7,884 bases of DNA from an uncultured Ruminococcus sp. (GCA_947175005.1 CAMWLD010000092.1:1-7884); one strand, 5' to 3'; positions 1-6,278 are shown, counted from the stretch's first letter. The notes: generated from the sequence alone by a model not told the origin. Translations and numbers: made by a program.

Positions 1-46
1 ATATTTCTGCCTGGCTCGTGGGCTCGGACATGTGTATAATAGACAG
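1..46 (+). other. Sequencing adapter residue (Illumina Nextera i7 side), not genomic
   Basis: Positions 13-46 match the 34-base Nextera read-2 transposase adapter at 31 of 34 bases; the mismatches are at 14, 29 and 40. The last 19 of these (28-46) are the Tn5 mosaic end. Positions 5-12 (TTCTGCCT) equal the adapter form of index N703, and 1-4 (atat) match the preceding adapter bases AGAT except at position 2. The order P7 tail, index, adapter, mosaic end is the order of the library construct, which chance cannot reasonably explain. The adapter sequences are recalled, not searched. Genuine genomic sequence should begin at about 47. The few mismatches may explain why trimming missed it. The apparent TATAAT at 35-40 is part of the mosaic end and is not a promoter. 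Confidence 0.94.
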
Positions 47-66
47 GTCAATATTATGTGAAAAAG

Positions 67-100
67 AAAATGCGGAGAATTTTCGGTTCCTCCGCATTTT
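67..100. terminator. Bidirectional intrinsic terminator
   Basis: An 11-bp perfect stem, AAAATGCGGAG (67-77) with CTCCGCATTTT (90-100), encloses a 12-base loop. On the plus strand it is followed by a run of T (97-102). On the minus strand it is followed by T-rich sequence (complement of the A-rich 61-70). It therefore fits termination in both directions. On the minus strand it lies 27 bases past the stop of the small gene ending at 127, so it most likely ends the two-gene small operon. On the plus strand it would end a gene lying off the contig to the left. Confidence 0.85.
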
Positions 101-126
101 TTACATTTTGCATTTTTTGCACACGG

Positions 127-282
127 TCAGTCTTCAAGGGATTTTTGCAGGTCGTCAAGAATGTCCGCCAATTCTTTTTTGGCTTCTTCGCTGTCCGTTT
201 CTTCAAGCAGCTTCATAACTTGTTTTATACGCTTCATAAGCTGCCTGTTATATGCGTCGAATTGCTTATCGGTCATTCCCAT
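127..282 (-). CDS. Small acidic helical protein, MGxTDKQxD family, 51 aa
   Basis: I do not recognise a function. The start at 282 (MGMTDKQFDAYNRQL) is chosen because AGGAGG (complement of 291-296) lies 8 bases upstream; a TTG 36 bases further upstream lacks such a site. The protein has 51 residues, no signal peptide or membrane segment, and appears almost wholly helical, with a charged C-terminal half (EETDSEEAKKELADILDD). Its N-terminus MGMTDKQFD closely matches MGQTDKQYD of the gene just upstream, and RIKQ/RIKE recurs about 18 residues in, so the two look like diverged paralogues. Only 19 bases separate them, they share one promoter, and a terminator follows. Short proteins of this look occur, as I recall, on clostridial mobile elements and prophages, but nothing mobile is visible here. 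Coding status rests on the ribosome site, the paralogy and the operon setting. Confidence 0.8.
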   Translation of the reverse strand: MGMTDKQFDAYNRQLMKRIKQVMKLLEETDSEEAKKELADILDDLQKSLED

Positions 283-301
283 TTTTAGCACCTCCTTAAA
301 A

Positions 302-472
302 TCAGTCCGGCAGTTCAACCGGCTGCAATTTTAATTTGATTTTGGTAAGTTCCTCATCAATTATCTTGATCGTTTCGGTCGCTTCCTCTTTAATGGCAGT
401 TTCCTTGATCCGTTTCAGCCGGAAATATTCGTCAATTAACTGTCCGTCATATTGCTTATCGGTTTGTCCCAT
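302..472 (-). CDS. Small helical protein, MGxTDKQxD family, 56 aa
   Basis: Read directly from the minus strand, this frame runs from ATG at 472 to TGA at 302-304. It encodes 56 residues beginning MGQTDKQYDGQLIDEYF and ending KLQPVELPD. A GAGGAGG ribosome site (complement of about 481-487) sits a few bases before the start. The protein is soluble and charged, probably one or two long helices (FRLKRIKETAIKEEATETI), with no signal peptide. It is first in the small two-gene operon and lies directly behind the promoter at 535-562, with a leader of about 55 bases. The 13 bases ACCGATAAGCAAT after its third codon are identical in the second gene, which supports duplication rather than chance. Function unknown. 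Confidence 0.78.
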   Translation of the reverse strand: MGQTDKQYDGQLIDEYFRLKRIKETAIKEEATETIKIIDEELTKIKLKLQPVELPD

Positions 473-534
473 ATTTAATACCTCCTCAAATTCGTTTCTG
501 TTGTTTGGTTTCCTAATACTATCCTTTTTATATT

Positions 535-562
535 ATTATACCACATTTTCCGGATTTGTCAA
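535..562 (-). promoter_or_regulatory. Near-perfect sigma-A promoter of the small-gene operon
   Basis: On the minus strand TTGACA (562-557), a 16-base spacer and TATAAT (540-535) are both exact consensus hexamers, and TGG immediately before the -10 gives an extended -10. Transcription should start near 528, about 55 bases before the first small gene. With hexamers this good the promoter should be strong and possibly constitutive unless repressed. It also separates the small genes from the transporter operon that ends at 616 on the same strand. Confidence 0.85.
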
Positions 563-568
563 GCAGCG

Positions 569-588
569 AATTTGCGGCAGGGCAAATT
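569..588. other. Short hairpin between transporter operon and small-gene promoter
   Basis: AATTTGC (569-575) and GCAAATT (582-588) form a 7-bp perfect stem with a 6-base loop, 28 bases past the permease stop. On the minus strand, the direction needed to end the transporter transcript, no T-run follows it. The T-run lies on the plus-strand side (586-591). It may be a weak terminator or an RNA-processing stem. An imperfect CCGGAAT/ATTCGG hairpin lies beside it (594-610). Confidence 0.35.
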
Positions 589-615
589 TTTATCCGGAAT
601 ATTTATTCGGAATTA

Positions 616-3375
616 TTATTCCACCATGGGCTTGACCGCCACAGCAATCTCCTCGTCCTCTATCTCTCTTATGGCAGGCAGTGCGGCAAGCAGAGAAACT
701 CCGAGGGTAACGGCAACGCCTATGAAATAAGCAAGGAATCCGATAAACAGGCTGAAAAGGGACAGATTGCCGTAATTTCCCCAAACGGTAGTTATCATAA
801 TCGACGCCAGTACAAACGCTATCACCGCCGCCCAGATCACAGGCTCTGCCGCTTGGCGCAGAGCGGAGCTTTCCAGCTGCTTGTCGGTCATGCCCGCAGC
901 CCGCATAAGGGCAAAGCCCCGCCTGTTCTCCAGTATTCCCGACATGGTAACGTTCACCGCATTGGCAAAGGCAATAAGTGCGGCGGTTATTGTAAGTATA
1001 GTCCCTATGACCTTGACGATCACATACTCAAAGGGTTCCGAATAAGAGTTCCGAACACTGTAAGGCCCTATATTTTCTCTTATCCATTTTTCGGCATTTT
1101 GTCTGTTTGTGCCCTGTTCAAGGGTGATATTGGCATAGGTGAAATATGCATAATCGTTTATTATTTCCGAATACATCTGCTCTGCTTCCTCTGTGACCTC
1201 ATTAAGCAGATTTTCGGAGACCCTGAAGCCTGTGATGACCTCTGTATAGCTAAAAGTTTCCTCATTGTTTTCGTCAATAAAACCATAGTGTTTTTGTGAC
1301 CCCTCGCCTTTGTTTATAAATACCGCTGTTATCTCCTTTGATATCTCCTCAAATCCGTTTTCGCTCTGTCCCCATAAGACATAGCCGTTTATACCGTTTA
1401 TTGTATGCACAGCAACATTTAAAACAGCTTTTTCTATTGTTATTACAGGCGGGTCTGTATGCTGTTCGTCATTATCGCCTGTATAATAAGGCAAAACAAA
1501 AACATAGTTTTCCTTTACAGCCTCCTCATAATCAATACCGTAGCTGCCAAACTTTTCCTCAAAGGTCTCTTTGCTGTACCGTTCCACTCCTCCTGCCATA
1601 TTGTCTATGCGGAATTTGAAGTATGGCTCTTTACGAAACGAGTCATAAGGACTCAAAATGATCCCCTGTTCTTTGGCTTCGGATATTTTTTCCGAAAAAA
1701 ATCCGTTTCCTTCTTCTATTGGCATAAGCCTGGCTGCCAAGGCAGAAAAGCTCATATTTGCCGTTTCTTCGGTGGGTATCTCGCCGTCATACCAGTTGGC
1801 TCTGACATCTTCCTCCATCATCCGCAGGGTGAAAAACACCGTGGAAAACAGGGCGATACCCATAGCCATTGAAGCAGAGGCCGCAAGAAACCGCCTGCGC
1901 TCAATCCTTGCCACAGCCGCCGAAAGCTTTTGCAGGAAATTTTCGGGAGATAGCTTATCAAATGGCGTGAGCATGATACGGCTTTTGCTTTTGCCTTCCT
2001 TTTTCACGGGCGTTAAAATAAACGCAGCATGAAGCTTTTTGTACAGTTCGGGATTTTTGGCATTCTGCTCGGGGAATGGGGATCTCCCGCTTTTTCTTAC
2101 TCCCTCCATAGCCTCCACGGGGTTCACCTTTTTAATGCCCACACCAATACCGTAGGAGGATAAAAATACCCAGCCTATCCCCATTACCGCCGCCATCAGC
2201 AAAAGCAAAGGATTTATTTCAAGTACAACACCCTCGGTCAGGATATCACGCATATAGAAAATTCCGTTAAGCAGCTTAACCGCCAGCGCAACCAGAGAAG
2301 TGCCCAGTATCAGCCCCATAGGCACAGCTGCCGCCCCCAATATCAGCCCCTCAAAAATGCTTACCGCATAAAGCTGCTTGTCTGTCGCTCCTATTGCCAT
2401 TAAAAGCCCCACATCATGCTGCTTTGAAGCGGCTATCTGCTGAAATTCGCAGTCAATGACCACCCGCCCGAAAGCAAGGATTATCAAAACAAATATGCAC
2501 ATCAGAGCAAAATATACCGCCGTGTCCGCTATTGCCTCGCTGCCCGATAATTCGGCAATCGCCAGATAATGGTTAAGCACCAGAGCATCGAAATAATAAG
2601 AAGGGGCAACATCTGGATGCTGTATGAACGTTTTATCGACTATTTGTATGGGAATACCCTCTTTTTCACACATATCCAGAAGAATGGTGCGGTAATTTGC
2701 CGTCCTGTCGTTAAAGCGCACAAAAAGGTTATATTTTACCTCCATGTTCGCCTTGTTTTCAAAAAAATCGTCATCCATGTGGATAAAAGTATAATAATAA
2801 TTGTCCTGTCCCGAAATGCCGCATACGGTGTAAACCTTTTCGTAGCTTTTAACAAGCTTCCCCGGATAGTCTATCCCTATTCTTTCGTGAGTATTGATGC
2901 TTACGGTTATCTTATCCCCAATACTCTGCCCCGCAAAGGTCGGCAGCACGATCTCATAAGGATTTTCGGGAAACCGTCCCGAAAAAAGCTTCGGAGAATA
3001 AAGGGCGTCGGGGTCGTTTTCTGCCGAATAGATAGTGTTCCAATCTATAAGCTCTTCCGAGTTCCCCGCATAGAGGAAATGCTCATAATTGTCAAATTTT
3101 TCTTTGGGTACGATCTGCTTTTGAATCTGAACATCAGAAAATGCCGCATTAGCCGCTATTTTTTGTGCCTGTTCCTCGGTGAGTAATTTTATAGAACCGT
3201 GCCAGCTGCCGTTGAGTGCAGCAACATTTTCACGGACAGTGGCAAGCCCCGAGGAAAACACCGTCAGAAAGAAAGTGCACAGCGCCACCGACAGGGAAGC
3301 GCAGACCACAATAAAAAACGACTGCCGCTTGTTGACCTTTAAGTACCGCAAGGCGAGCGCACCTAAACTATTCAT
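616..3375 (-). CDS. ABC transporter permease with two FtsX/MacB-type halves, 919 aa
   Basis: This is the membrane subunit of an ABC transporter of the FtsX/MacB/LolC superfamily. The ATG at 3375 follows a GGAGG-type ribosome site and overlaps the ATPase gene by 8 bases; the frame is open 24 codons further upstream, inside the ATPase gene. The order is TM1 (about 18-40); an extracytoplasmic region (about 45-280); three TM segments (about 284-303, 335-365, 388-410) carrying the FtsX motif LLMAIGATDKQL (324-335); a cytoplasmic linker (about 415-495); TM5 (about 498-518); a second extracytoplasmic region (about 520-780); and three final TM segments (about 786-808, 845-865, 872-900) with a second FtsX motif ALMRAAGMTDKQL (822-834). 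The two motifs mark an ancient internal duplication. Bce/Vra-type permeases usually have ten TMs and one external domain of about 200 residues, so this is a related but different layout. Such transporters export or remove peptides or lipid-linked compounds, or act by mechanotransmission; the substrate cannot be read from sequence. Confidence 0.95.
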   Translation of the reverse strand: MNSLGALALRYLKVNKRQSFFIVVCASLSVALCTFFLTVFSSGLATVRENVAALNGSWHGSIKLLTEEQAQKIAANAAFSDVQIQKQIVPKEKFDNYEHFLYAGNSEELIDWNTIYSAENDPDALYSPKLFSGRFPENPYEIVLPTFAGQSIGDKITVSINTHERIGIDYPGKLVKSYEKVYTVCGISGQDNYYYTFIHMDDDFFENKANMEVKYNLFVRFNDRTANYRTILLDMCEKEGIPIQIVDKTFIQHPDVAPSYYFDALVLNHYLAIAELSGSEAIADTAVYFALMCIFVLIILAFGRVVIDCEFQQIAASKQHDVGLLMAIGATDKQLYAVSIFEGLILGAAAVPMGLILGTSLVALAVKLLNGIFYMRDILTEGVVLEINPLLLLMAAVMGIGWVFLSSYGIGVGIKKVNPVEAMEGVRKSGRSPFPEQNAKNPELYKKLHAAFILTPVKKEGKSKSRIMLTPFDKLSPENFLQKLSAAVARIERRRFLAASASMAMGIALFSTVFFTLRMMEEDVRANWYDGEIPTEETANMSFSALAARLMPIEEGNGFFSEKISEAKEQGIILSPYDSFRKEPYFKFRIDNMAGGVERYSKETFEEKFGSYGIDYEEAVKENYVFVLPYYTGDNDEQHTDPPVITIEKAVLNVAVHTINGINGYVLWGQSENGFEEISKEITAVFINKGEGSQKHYGFIDENNEETFSYTEVITGFRVSENLLNEVTEEAEQMYSEIINDYAYFTYANITLEQGTNRQNAEKWIRENIGPYSVRNSYSEPFEYVIVKVIGTILTITAALIAFANAVNVTMSGILENRRGFALMRAAGMTDKQLESSALRQAAEPVIWAAVIAFVLASIMITTVWGNYGNLSLFSLFIGFLAYFIGVAVTLGVSLLAALPAIREIEDEEIAVAVKPMVE

Positions 3376-4093
3376 GTCTGAAGCCTCCTTGTATCTCGGA
3401 AATTTTGCCGTCGGAAAGGTAAACCGCCCTGTCCGCCTCGGAGGCAACTTCGGGGTCGTGGGTTATAAGCACCAACGTCTGCCCGAATTTGCGCACGCTG
3501 CTTTTCATAAGGCTGATTATTTCGCGGCTGTTTTTCGTGTCAAGATTGCCCGTAGGCTCATCCGCTAAAATGACCGCAGGTTTTGCGATAAGCGCCCTCG
3601 CAATGGCGCACCGCTGCTGCTGACCGCCCGAAAGCTGGGAGGGATAGCTGTCCATTCGTTTGTCAAGACTGAATGTTTCGGCGATCTCCTGCATATAATC
3701 CTTGTCGGGAATCCTGCCGTCAAGCATCATGGGGGCGGCGAGGTTTTCCCGCACGGTCATAACGGGGACAAGGTTAAAGGACTGAAAAATAAAGCCTATG
3801 TTCTGCCGCCTGAATACTGCAAGTTCCGCTCTTGCAGCACGTCTTGTCAGACCTGTTTTTCTTGGGAATATGCTTACTCCCGCAACGGTGATCTCGCCCT
3901 CGTCGGGGCTGTCCATGCCGCCGAGAACGTGAAGCAGGGTGGATTTGCCGCTGCCGCTTGTGCCTGTAACAGCGGTGAATGTGCCCTTTTGAGCGATGAA
4001 ATCCACATGGTCAAGAGCGGTAACGGTCGTGTCACCGCTGCCGTAGATCTTGGTGACATTTTTCGCAATGATGATAGGTTCTGTGTTTTCCAT
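3368..4093 (-). CDS. ABC transporter ATP-binding protein, LolD/MacB type, 241 aa
   Basis: This is the ATPase partner of the downstream permease, acting at the inner face of the membrane. All nucleotide-binding elements are intact: Walker A GTSGSGKST (44-52), Q-loop FIFQSFNLVP (Q104), signature LSGGQQQR (154-161), Walker B VILADEP (174-180), D-loop GNLD, and switch histidine in LITHD (H212). The FQSFNLVP and ADEPTGNLD forms are typical of the MacB/LolD/FtsE branch, whose partners are FtsX-type permeases, and that matches the neighbour. The length is normal. AGGAG (complement of 4101-4105) lies 7 bases before the ATG. It is the first gene of the transporter operon, behind the extended -10 at 4135-4140, and its last codons contain the start of the permease, so the two are translationally coupled. 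Confidence 0.96.
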   Translation of the reverse strand: MENTEPIIIAKNVTKIYGSGDTTVTALDHVDFIAQKGTFTAVTGTSGSGKSTLLHVLGGMDSPDEGEITVAGVSIFPRKTGLTRRAARAELAVFRRQNIGFIFQSFNLVPVMTVRENLAAPMMLDGRIPDKDYMQEIAETFSLDKRMDSYPSQLSGGQQQRCAIARALIAKPAVILADEPTGNLDTKNSREIISLMKSSVRKFGQTLVLITHDPEVASEADRAVYLSDGKISEIQGGFRHE

Positions 4094-4134
4094 AATGATA
4101 CTCCTCGCAATCTTTTAAATTTTTTACTGATTTG

Positions 4135-4143
4135 ATTATAACA
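4135..4143 (-). promoter_or_regulatory. Transporter operon promoter, extended -10 without a -35
   Basis: On the minus strand, TATAAT (4140-4135) preceded by TGT gives a good extended -10. At spacings of 16-18 bases no -35 hexamer resembles TTGACA; the candidates are CGAAAA, ACGAAA and CACGAA. A TTGTCA exists, but 22 bases away. The place of the -35 is taken by the direct-repeat element at 4150-4190. This is the usual look of a promoter that needs an activator. The start site should be near 4128, giving a leader of about 35 bases before the ATPase gene. Confidence 0.7.
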
Positions 4144-4149
4144 CACAAG

Positions 4150-4190
4150 TCTTACATTTTCGTGACAAACTTTCTTACATTTTCGTAAGA
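4150..4190. promoter_or_regulatory. Two 18-bp direct repeats, likely response-regulator operator
   Basis: The elements tcttacattttcgtgaca (4150-4167) and tcttacattttcgtaaga (4173-4190) share their first 14 bases and are spaced 23 bases apart, about two helical turns. The right copy is itself a perfect hyphenated palindrome, TCTTAC-N6-GTAAGA; the left copy has a degenerate second half. They cover roughly -22 to -62 of the transporter promoter. A related element in the opposite orientation, GAAATGTAAAAG (4207-4218), overlaps the -35 and spacer of the divergent regulator promoter. The simplest reading is that the neighbouring OmpR-type regulator binds here to activate the transporter and control itself. 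That is inference from position. Confidence 0.7.
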
Positions 4191-4204
4191 TTTGGCACAG
4201 GGTA

Positions 4205-4233
4205 TTGAAATGTAAAAGAAATGGGAGTATAAT
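4205..4233 (+). promoter_or_regulatory. Promoter of the two-component operon
   Basis: TTGAAA (4205-4210), a 17-base spacer and TATAAT (4228-4233) make a near-consensus sigma-A promoter. Transcription should begin near 4240, giving a leader of about 84 bases before the regulator gene. The -35 and spacer overlap the inverted half-site GAAATGTAAAAG, so the regulator may modulate its own expression. Because the hexamers are good on their own, a basal level of the two-component system is expected. Confidence 0.82.
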
Positions 4234-4260
4234 AATAGTAACAGGAACGGTAAAAGAAAA

Positions 4261-4288
4261 CAAGCGCATTCACTCCGCTTGAATGCTT
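4261..4288 (+). other. Leader hairpins upstream of the response regulator
   Basis: In the 5' leader, CAAGCG (4261-4266) can pair with CGCTTG (4276-4281). Alternatively AAG-CATTC (4262-4271, two-base bulge) can pair with GAATGCTT (4281-4288). The two structures share bases and exclude each other. The ribosome site (AGGAG, 4314-4318) lies 26 bases downstream and is in neither stem, and there is no T-run. I see no known riboswitch; this may only be leader structure. Confidence 0.35.
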
Positions 4289-4323
4289 CAGTGTGTATGT
4301 TATAAGAAAAATGAGGAGTAAAA

Positions 4324-4947
4324 ATGACAAAGATATTACTTGCCGAGGACGACGAATCACTGGGCTTCGGACTGAAATATTCCCTTGAAAAAGAGGGCTT
4401 TTCCGTCACTCTGGCGGACAGCAAAAAATCTGCGGAGCAGCTTCTGGACAACAGCGTCGACCTTTTACTGCTGGACATCATGCTGCCCGACGGCAGCGGC
4501 TACGACATTTGCAAAAATGTGCGGAAAATACGTGACGTTCCCGTTATCTTCCTCACCGCCTGCGACAGCGAAGTAAACGTTATTACAGGTCTTGACATGG
4601 GCGCTGACGATTATATCTGCAAGCCCTTTCGCCTTGGTGAACTGCTTTCACGAATAAATGCCGTTCTGCGGCGGTATCGGAAAAGTGACAACAACACAGA
4701 ATTCCCCGAAAGCTTTTCAGAGGACGCCGAGGGTCTTACCGCCATAGAAAGCCGCCTGCTGCGTTTCCTGCGTGCAAACAAGGGACAGACCCTCACCCGT
4801 TTGCAAATTCTCAACAAGCTGTGGGACAACAAGGGAGAATTCGTAGACGACAACACCCTGTCCGTCCACATCAGCCGTCTGCGTGAAAAAGTAGGCGCGG
4901 AAAAAATCGTCACCGTGAGAGGAGTTGGCTATCGGTGGGAGGAATAA
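4324..4947 (+). CDS. OmpR-family response regulator, BceR-like, 207 aa
   Basis: This cytoplasmic transcription factor is activated by phosphorylation from the kinase encoded next. Receiver domain (1-117): acidic pocket E8-D9-D10, phospho-acceptor D51 in LLLLDIMLPDG, switch T78 and K100 in CKPF are all present. C-terminal winged helix (about 137-207): ILNKLWDNKGEFVDDNTLSVHISRLREKVG followed by VTVRGVGYRW. The LWD...FVDDNTL...RLR pattern is characteristic of the BceR/GraR group, which controls antimicrobial-peptide ABC transporters. The protein is short: only about 20 residues separate VLRR (receiver end) from LTAIE, versus about 35-40 in PhoB-like proteins, so most of the N-terminal four-stranded sheet of the effector domain is missing. 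AGGAG lies 5 bases before the ATG. The gene overlaps the kinase gene by 13 bases. Confidence 0.96.
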   Translation: MTKILLAEDDESLGFGLKYSLEKEGFSVTLADSKKSAEQLLDNSVDLLLLDIMLPDGSGYDICKNVRKIRDVPVIFLTACDSEVNVITGLDMGADDYICKPFRLGELLSRINAVLRRYRKSDNNTEFPESFSEDAEGLTAIESRLLRFLRANKGQTLTRLQILNKLWDNKGEFVDDNTLSVHISRLREKVGAEKIVTVRGVGYRWEE

Positions 4948-6278
4948 TTTCTTGTAAAAATCTCTCGGAAAATGGGAAAAGAAACCACCGTCCCTTAAAA
5001 TTAAAAGGCGAAGCAAGGCTTTTTCTGATAACAGCCGTTTGCATTGCACTGACGTTTCTCATGGGGATATTTTTCGGAAAGCTCTCGGCAGAAAAAGCAG
5101 CGGAGGGCTATATTTCGAATATGCTGGGTCGGTTCGGCGCTGTGTGCGATATTATCCCCGAGGAATATTCCGAAAATGCGGCATTGGCTTTTGCGGGGCG
5201 GCATGACAGCGAGGATATTTCAAAGGGTCAGGAAATCCTGAAAAAATATGGCTATTCCCTTGATATGCCCCACGAATACACAGTGAATTTCGGAACACTG
5301 CGGATCAGGTCGGAATGGACATGGGCGGCGTTCGGTGCAGCGGCGTTCATTATCGGCGCACTGGTTTTCGGGGTACACGCAAGGATAAACGGTAGGAAAA
5401 TAATCTCGGTATGCAGAGAGGCGGAAAAGCTTATCACCGCCCCCGGGGGCAGTTACAGCGAAAAAGGGCTGCTGACAGGCGTCCCCCGATATGTCAGCGG
5501 AACAATGGCGAGAATCTCCCGATATGCGGATCATCTGCAAAGCTCCCTCGAAAAGGAAGAAAATTACGTCGGCGGACTTATTTCCGACATATCCCACCAA
5601 ATGAAAACCCCCGTGGCGGCGCTGATGATAAACTGCGAGATAATGCAGCGCGAACCTGAAATGGAAACCGAACGGCGGCTGGATTTTCTCGATCGCTGCC
5701 TTATCCAGCTGGACAGACTGGACTGGCTCATCGCAGGGCTGCTCAAATCCGCCCGACTGGATTCGGGAGCAATAGAATTTGACATGAAACCCCACGAGCT
5801 TCGGGAAGCAGTCTCCGAGGCAGTGGAGCTGAACCGCCGTGCAGCGGAGGAAAAGGGCATTGAGATAGACGACCGCACTCCCGAGGGAATGCTTCTGCAA
5901 ATGGATATCCGCTGGCTTTGCGAAGCATTCGGGAATATTATCAAAAACTCCGTAGAGCACACGGCAGAGGGCGGCAGGATAGAAATAGACGGCTCGGAAA
6001 CGCCCCTGACCGCAAGAGTGCGCATAAGCGACAACGGTGCAGGCATCCCTCCCGAGCTTATGCCGCGGATATTCGAGCGCTTTTGCAGCCATTCTCCCAA
6101 GGGGAATCACTCCTCCAAAGGAACATGTGCTAAAAGCAGCGCAAAAAATGTGGGACTGGGTCTTTCCATTTCCCGAAGCATTATCCACAGACATAACGGA
6201 CATATCCGTGCGGAATCGAAGCAGGGTAAGGGAACGGTTTTCGAGGTGACCTTTGTGAGGGAGAAAAGAGAATGCTGA
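4935..6278 (+). CDS. Membrane sensor histidine kinase, 447 aa
   Basis: This is the sensor partner of the regulator immediately upstream. The start is taken as GTG at 4935 inside the regulator's 3' end, with GAGGAG about 11 bases upstream; no ATG occurs in frame before the first TM, so the true start is only moderately sure. TM1 spans about 28-49, then an external region of about 78 residues, TM2 about 129-149, and a linker/dimerisation helix region. The H-box is ISDISHQMKTPVAAL with phospho-acceptor H221. The N-box FGNIIKNSVEH has N334 and N338, G1 is SDNGAGIPP (D366), the F-box is IFERF (379-383), and G2 is GLGLS. The lid between F-box and G2 is 23 residues, longer than usual and rich in Ser, Lys and Cys. 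The external region is too large for a Bce-type intramembrane-sensing kinase, so direct ligand sensing is possible. The ligand is unknown. Confidence 0.94.
   Translation: MGGIISCKNLSENGKRNHRPLKLKGEARLFLITAVCIALTFLMGIFFGKLSAEKAAEGYISNMLGRFGAVCDIIPEEYSENAALAFAGRHDSEDISKGQEILKKYGYSLDMPHEYTVNFGTLRIRSEWTWAAFGAAAFIIGALVFGVHARINGRKIISVCREAEKLITAPGGSYSEKGLLTGVPRYVSGTMARISRYADHLQSSLEKEENYVGGLISDISHQMKTPVAALMINCEIMQREPEMETERRLDFLDRCLIQLDRLDWLIAGLLKSARLDSGAIEFDMKPHELREAVSEAVELNRRAAEEKGIEIDDRTPEGMLLQMDIRWLCEAFGNIIKNSVEHTAEGGRIEIDGSETPLTARVRISDNGAGIPPELMPRIFERFCSHSPKGNHSSKGTCAKSSAKNVGLGLSISRSIIHRHNGHIRAESKQGKGTVFEVTFVREKREC

Noticed and set aside
31..50. TATAAT at 35-40 as a plus-strand promoter
   Set aside because: It lies inside the Tn5 mosaic end of the sequencing adapter and has no suitable -35.
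94..118. Repeated GCATTTTTT (94-102, 110-118) as the start of a repeat array
   Set aside because: Only two short T-rich copies, best explained by the terminator tail; no CRISPR-like periodicity exists here or elsewhere in the window.
127..318. Longer 63-residue version of the second small gene, starting at TTG 318
   Set aside because: The ATG at 282 has a perfect AGGAGG 8 bases upstream and gives an N-terminus matching the paralogue; the TTG has no such site and would overlap the upstream gene.
556..1299. 247-residue plus-strand open frame
   Set aside because: It is antisense to the permease gene, has no ribosome site or recognisable domain, and its composition is that of a shadow frame.
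616..3447. Permease start 24 codons upstream at 3447
   Set aside because: It would lie deep in the ATPase gene and adds a basic, non-family N-terminus; the ATG at 3375 has a GGAGG site and begins with the expected MNSLGALALRYLKVNKRQS.
4163..4168. TTGTCA (minus strand) as -35 for the transporter promoter
   Set aside because: Its spacing to the -10 is 22 bases, too long for sigma-A; the activator-dependent reading fits better.
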